Both the position numbers and the translations under genes were made by a program. This document shows positions 12,327-12,903 of a stretch of 12,903 nt of DNA, piece by piece. This stretch comes from 39-52-133 sp036523795. GTDB lineage: Bacteria > Pseudomonadota > Gammaproteobacteria > Burkholderiales > Gallionellaceae. Position 1 is the stretch's first letter. Each line of letters starts with the position of its first letter. The notes below the pieces were generated by a model, which searched no databases, was not told the DNA's origin, and saw only the letters and a program-made list of their open reading frames with translations. Location: assembly GCA_036523795.1 (NCBI GenBank), contig DATDDN010000124.1, forward strand, positions 1-12,903, written 5' to 3'.

Positions 12327-12875
12327 TCAGGATTCCTTGGTTGCGTAAATTGCGGGCAGGTTGCGCCATGCGCCGTGTATGTCCATGCCGTAGCCGAAGA
12401 TGAAGCGGTTGGGCACTTCCAGCCCGATGAAATCGGCCTTGATGGGCTTGGCCTTGCCGATGCGCTTGTCGGCGAAGATCGCACTGTAGAAGCGCGTCGC
12501 ACCCAGCGCCATCACGCGCTGCTTCACCGCGGCCAGCGTTTCGCCTTCGTCCAGGATGTCGTCCACCACCAGCACCACGCGCCCCTTCACGGTTTCGCGC
12601 GGCGCCACCTTCCAGTGCATTTCGCCGCCTTGCTGGCTGTTGCCGTAGCGCGACACATGCACGTAATCGAAATCGAGCGGGAAATCGAGCTGCGGCAGCA
12701 GCTGCCCGGTGAACACCACCGCGCCCCCCATCACCGACAGCACCAGCGGGTTGGCTTCCGCCAGCACGCCGTTGATTTCCGCCGCCACGCGCCGCACCGC
12801 CGCCTGCACTTCGTCCGCCGTCACGATCACTTCGGCCTGGTCGAGTATGGCTCGTGCCTGCGCGCCGTCTATCAC
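12327..12875 (-). CDS. hpt: Hypoxanthine-guanine phosphoribosyltransferase
   Basis: A 182-residue purine salvage enzyme converting hypoxanthine or guanine plus PRPP to IMP or GMP in the cytoplasm. The PRPP loop is VLVVDDILDEGET (101-113). The N-terminal MGGAVVF (49-55) and the flexible-loop SRYGNS (75-80) are in family positions. ADKRIG (135-140) and the C-terminal FIFGYGMDIHGAWRNLP (158-174) form the base-binding part. The start is GTG, placed immediately after the TGA of the upstream gene (TGAGTG), with GGTGAG as ribosome site; no in-frame ATG is close. It leads the phosphorylase, deformylase and channel genes, and supply of hypoxanthine by the phosphorylase would link the first two. Confidence 0.94.
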   Translation of the reverse strand: MIDGAQARAILDQAEVIVTADEVQAAVRRVAAEINGVLAEANPLVLSVMGGAVVFTGQLLPQLDFPLDFDYVHVSRYGNSQQGGEMHWKVAPRETVKGRVVLVVDDILDEGETLAAVKQRVMALGATRFYSAIFADKRIGKAKPIKADFIGLEVPNRFIFGYGMDIHGAWRNLPAIYATKES

Positions 12876-12902
12876 TCAGCTCACCGTTTTCAGGTAGGCG
12901 GC
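12876..12902 (-). CDS. 3' end of an upstream operon gene (partial, unidentified)
   Basis: Only the last eight codons (AAYLKTVS) and the TGA at 12876-12878 are visible. The stop is directly adjacent to the hpt GTG, showing that hpt belongs to a longer operon that enters from the right. The fragment is too short to identify. In Pseudomonas the methylthioinosine phosphorylase gene neighbours nagZ, which is one candidate, but nothing in the eight residues proves it. Confidence 0.45.
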   Translation of the reverse strand, partial: AAYLKTVS

Positions 12903-12903
12903 G

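Overview
The window is about 12.9 kb of GC-rich bacterial DNA, apparently from a Gram-negative proteobacterium. It encodes an outer-membrane two-partner secretion pair. An AcnA-type aconitase, purine salvage enzymes and a probable methylthioinosine phosphorylase fit a betaproteobacterium (possibly Nitrosomonadales), but that placement is an inference from protein character, not a database match.

Layout. Positions 2-100 hold the 3' end of a gene with a CPxC zinc-ribbon-like motif. It is followed by an alpha/beta hydrolase of the dienelactone hydrolase type (112-765, +), which converges on a PRPP-binding phosphoribosyltransferase (826-1452, -). These two protein types occur elsewhere as one fused polypeptide, so they may act together. 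A 142-bp divergent spacer separates the phosphoribosyltransferase from acnA (1595-4288, +), which ends in a strong intrinsic terminator.

The stretch from about 4350 to 10020 looks like an accessory islet between housekeeping genes. It holds a decayed reverse transcriptase remnant (about 4531-4955) that has lost its catalytic second Asp, a nested hairpin at the remnant/tpsA boundary, and a two-partner secretion operon on the minus strand: tpsB transporter (7811-9541), then tpsA exoprotein (5000-7771). TpsA has an extended signal peptide, a TPS domain, MBG/YDG-type repeats and an unrecognised helical C-terminus. A run of eight C's lies in the tpsA reading frame just before that helical domain. 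One-base slippage in either direction gives a stop within about a dozen codons, so the C-terminus may be phase variable. A roughly 400-bp spacer with no convincing gene follows.

The right end (10021-12903, -) is a compact operon transcribed right to left: the 3' end of an unidentified gene, hpt, an MTA/MTI phosphorylase, def (peptide deformylase) and a two-TM potassium-channel-like protein with an RCK/TrkA domain. Junctions range from an 11-bp overlap to a 2-nt gap. The first two complete genes fit purine and methylthio-nucleoside salvage. The channel is the odd member and has a non-canonical selectivity filter.
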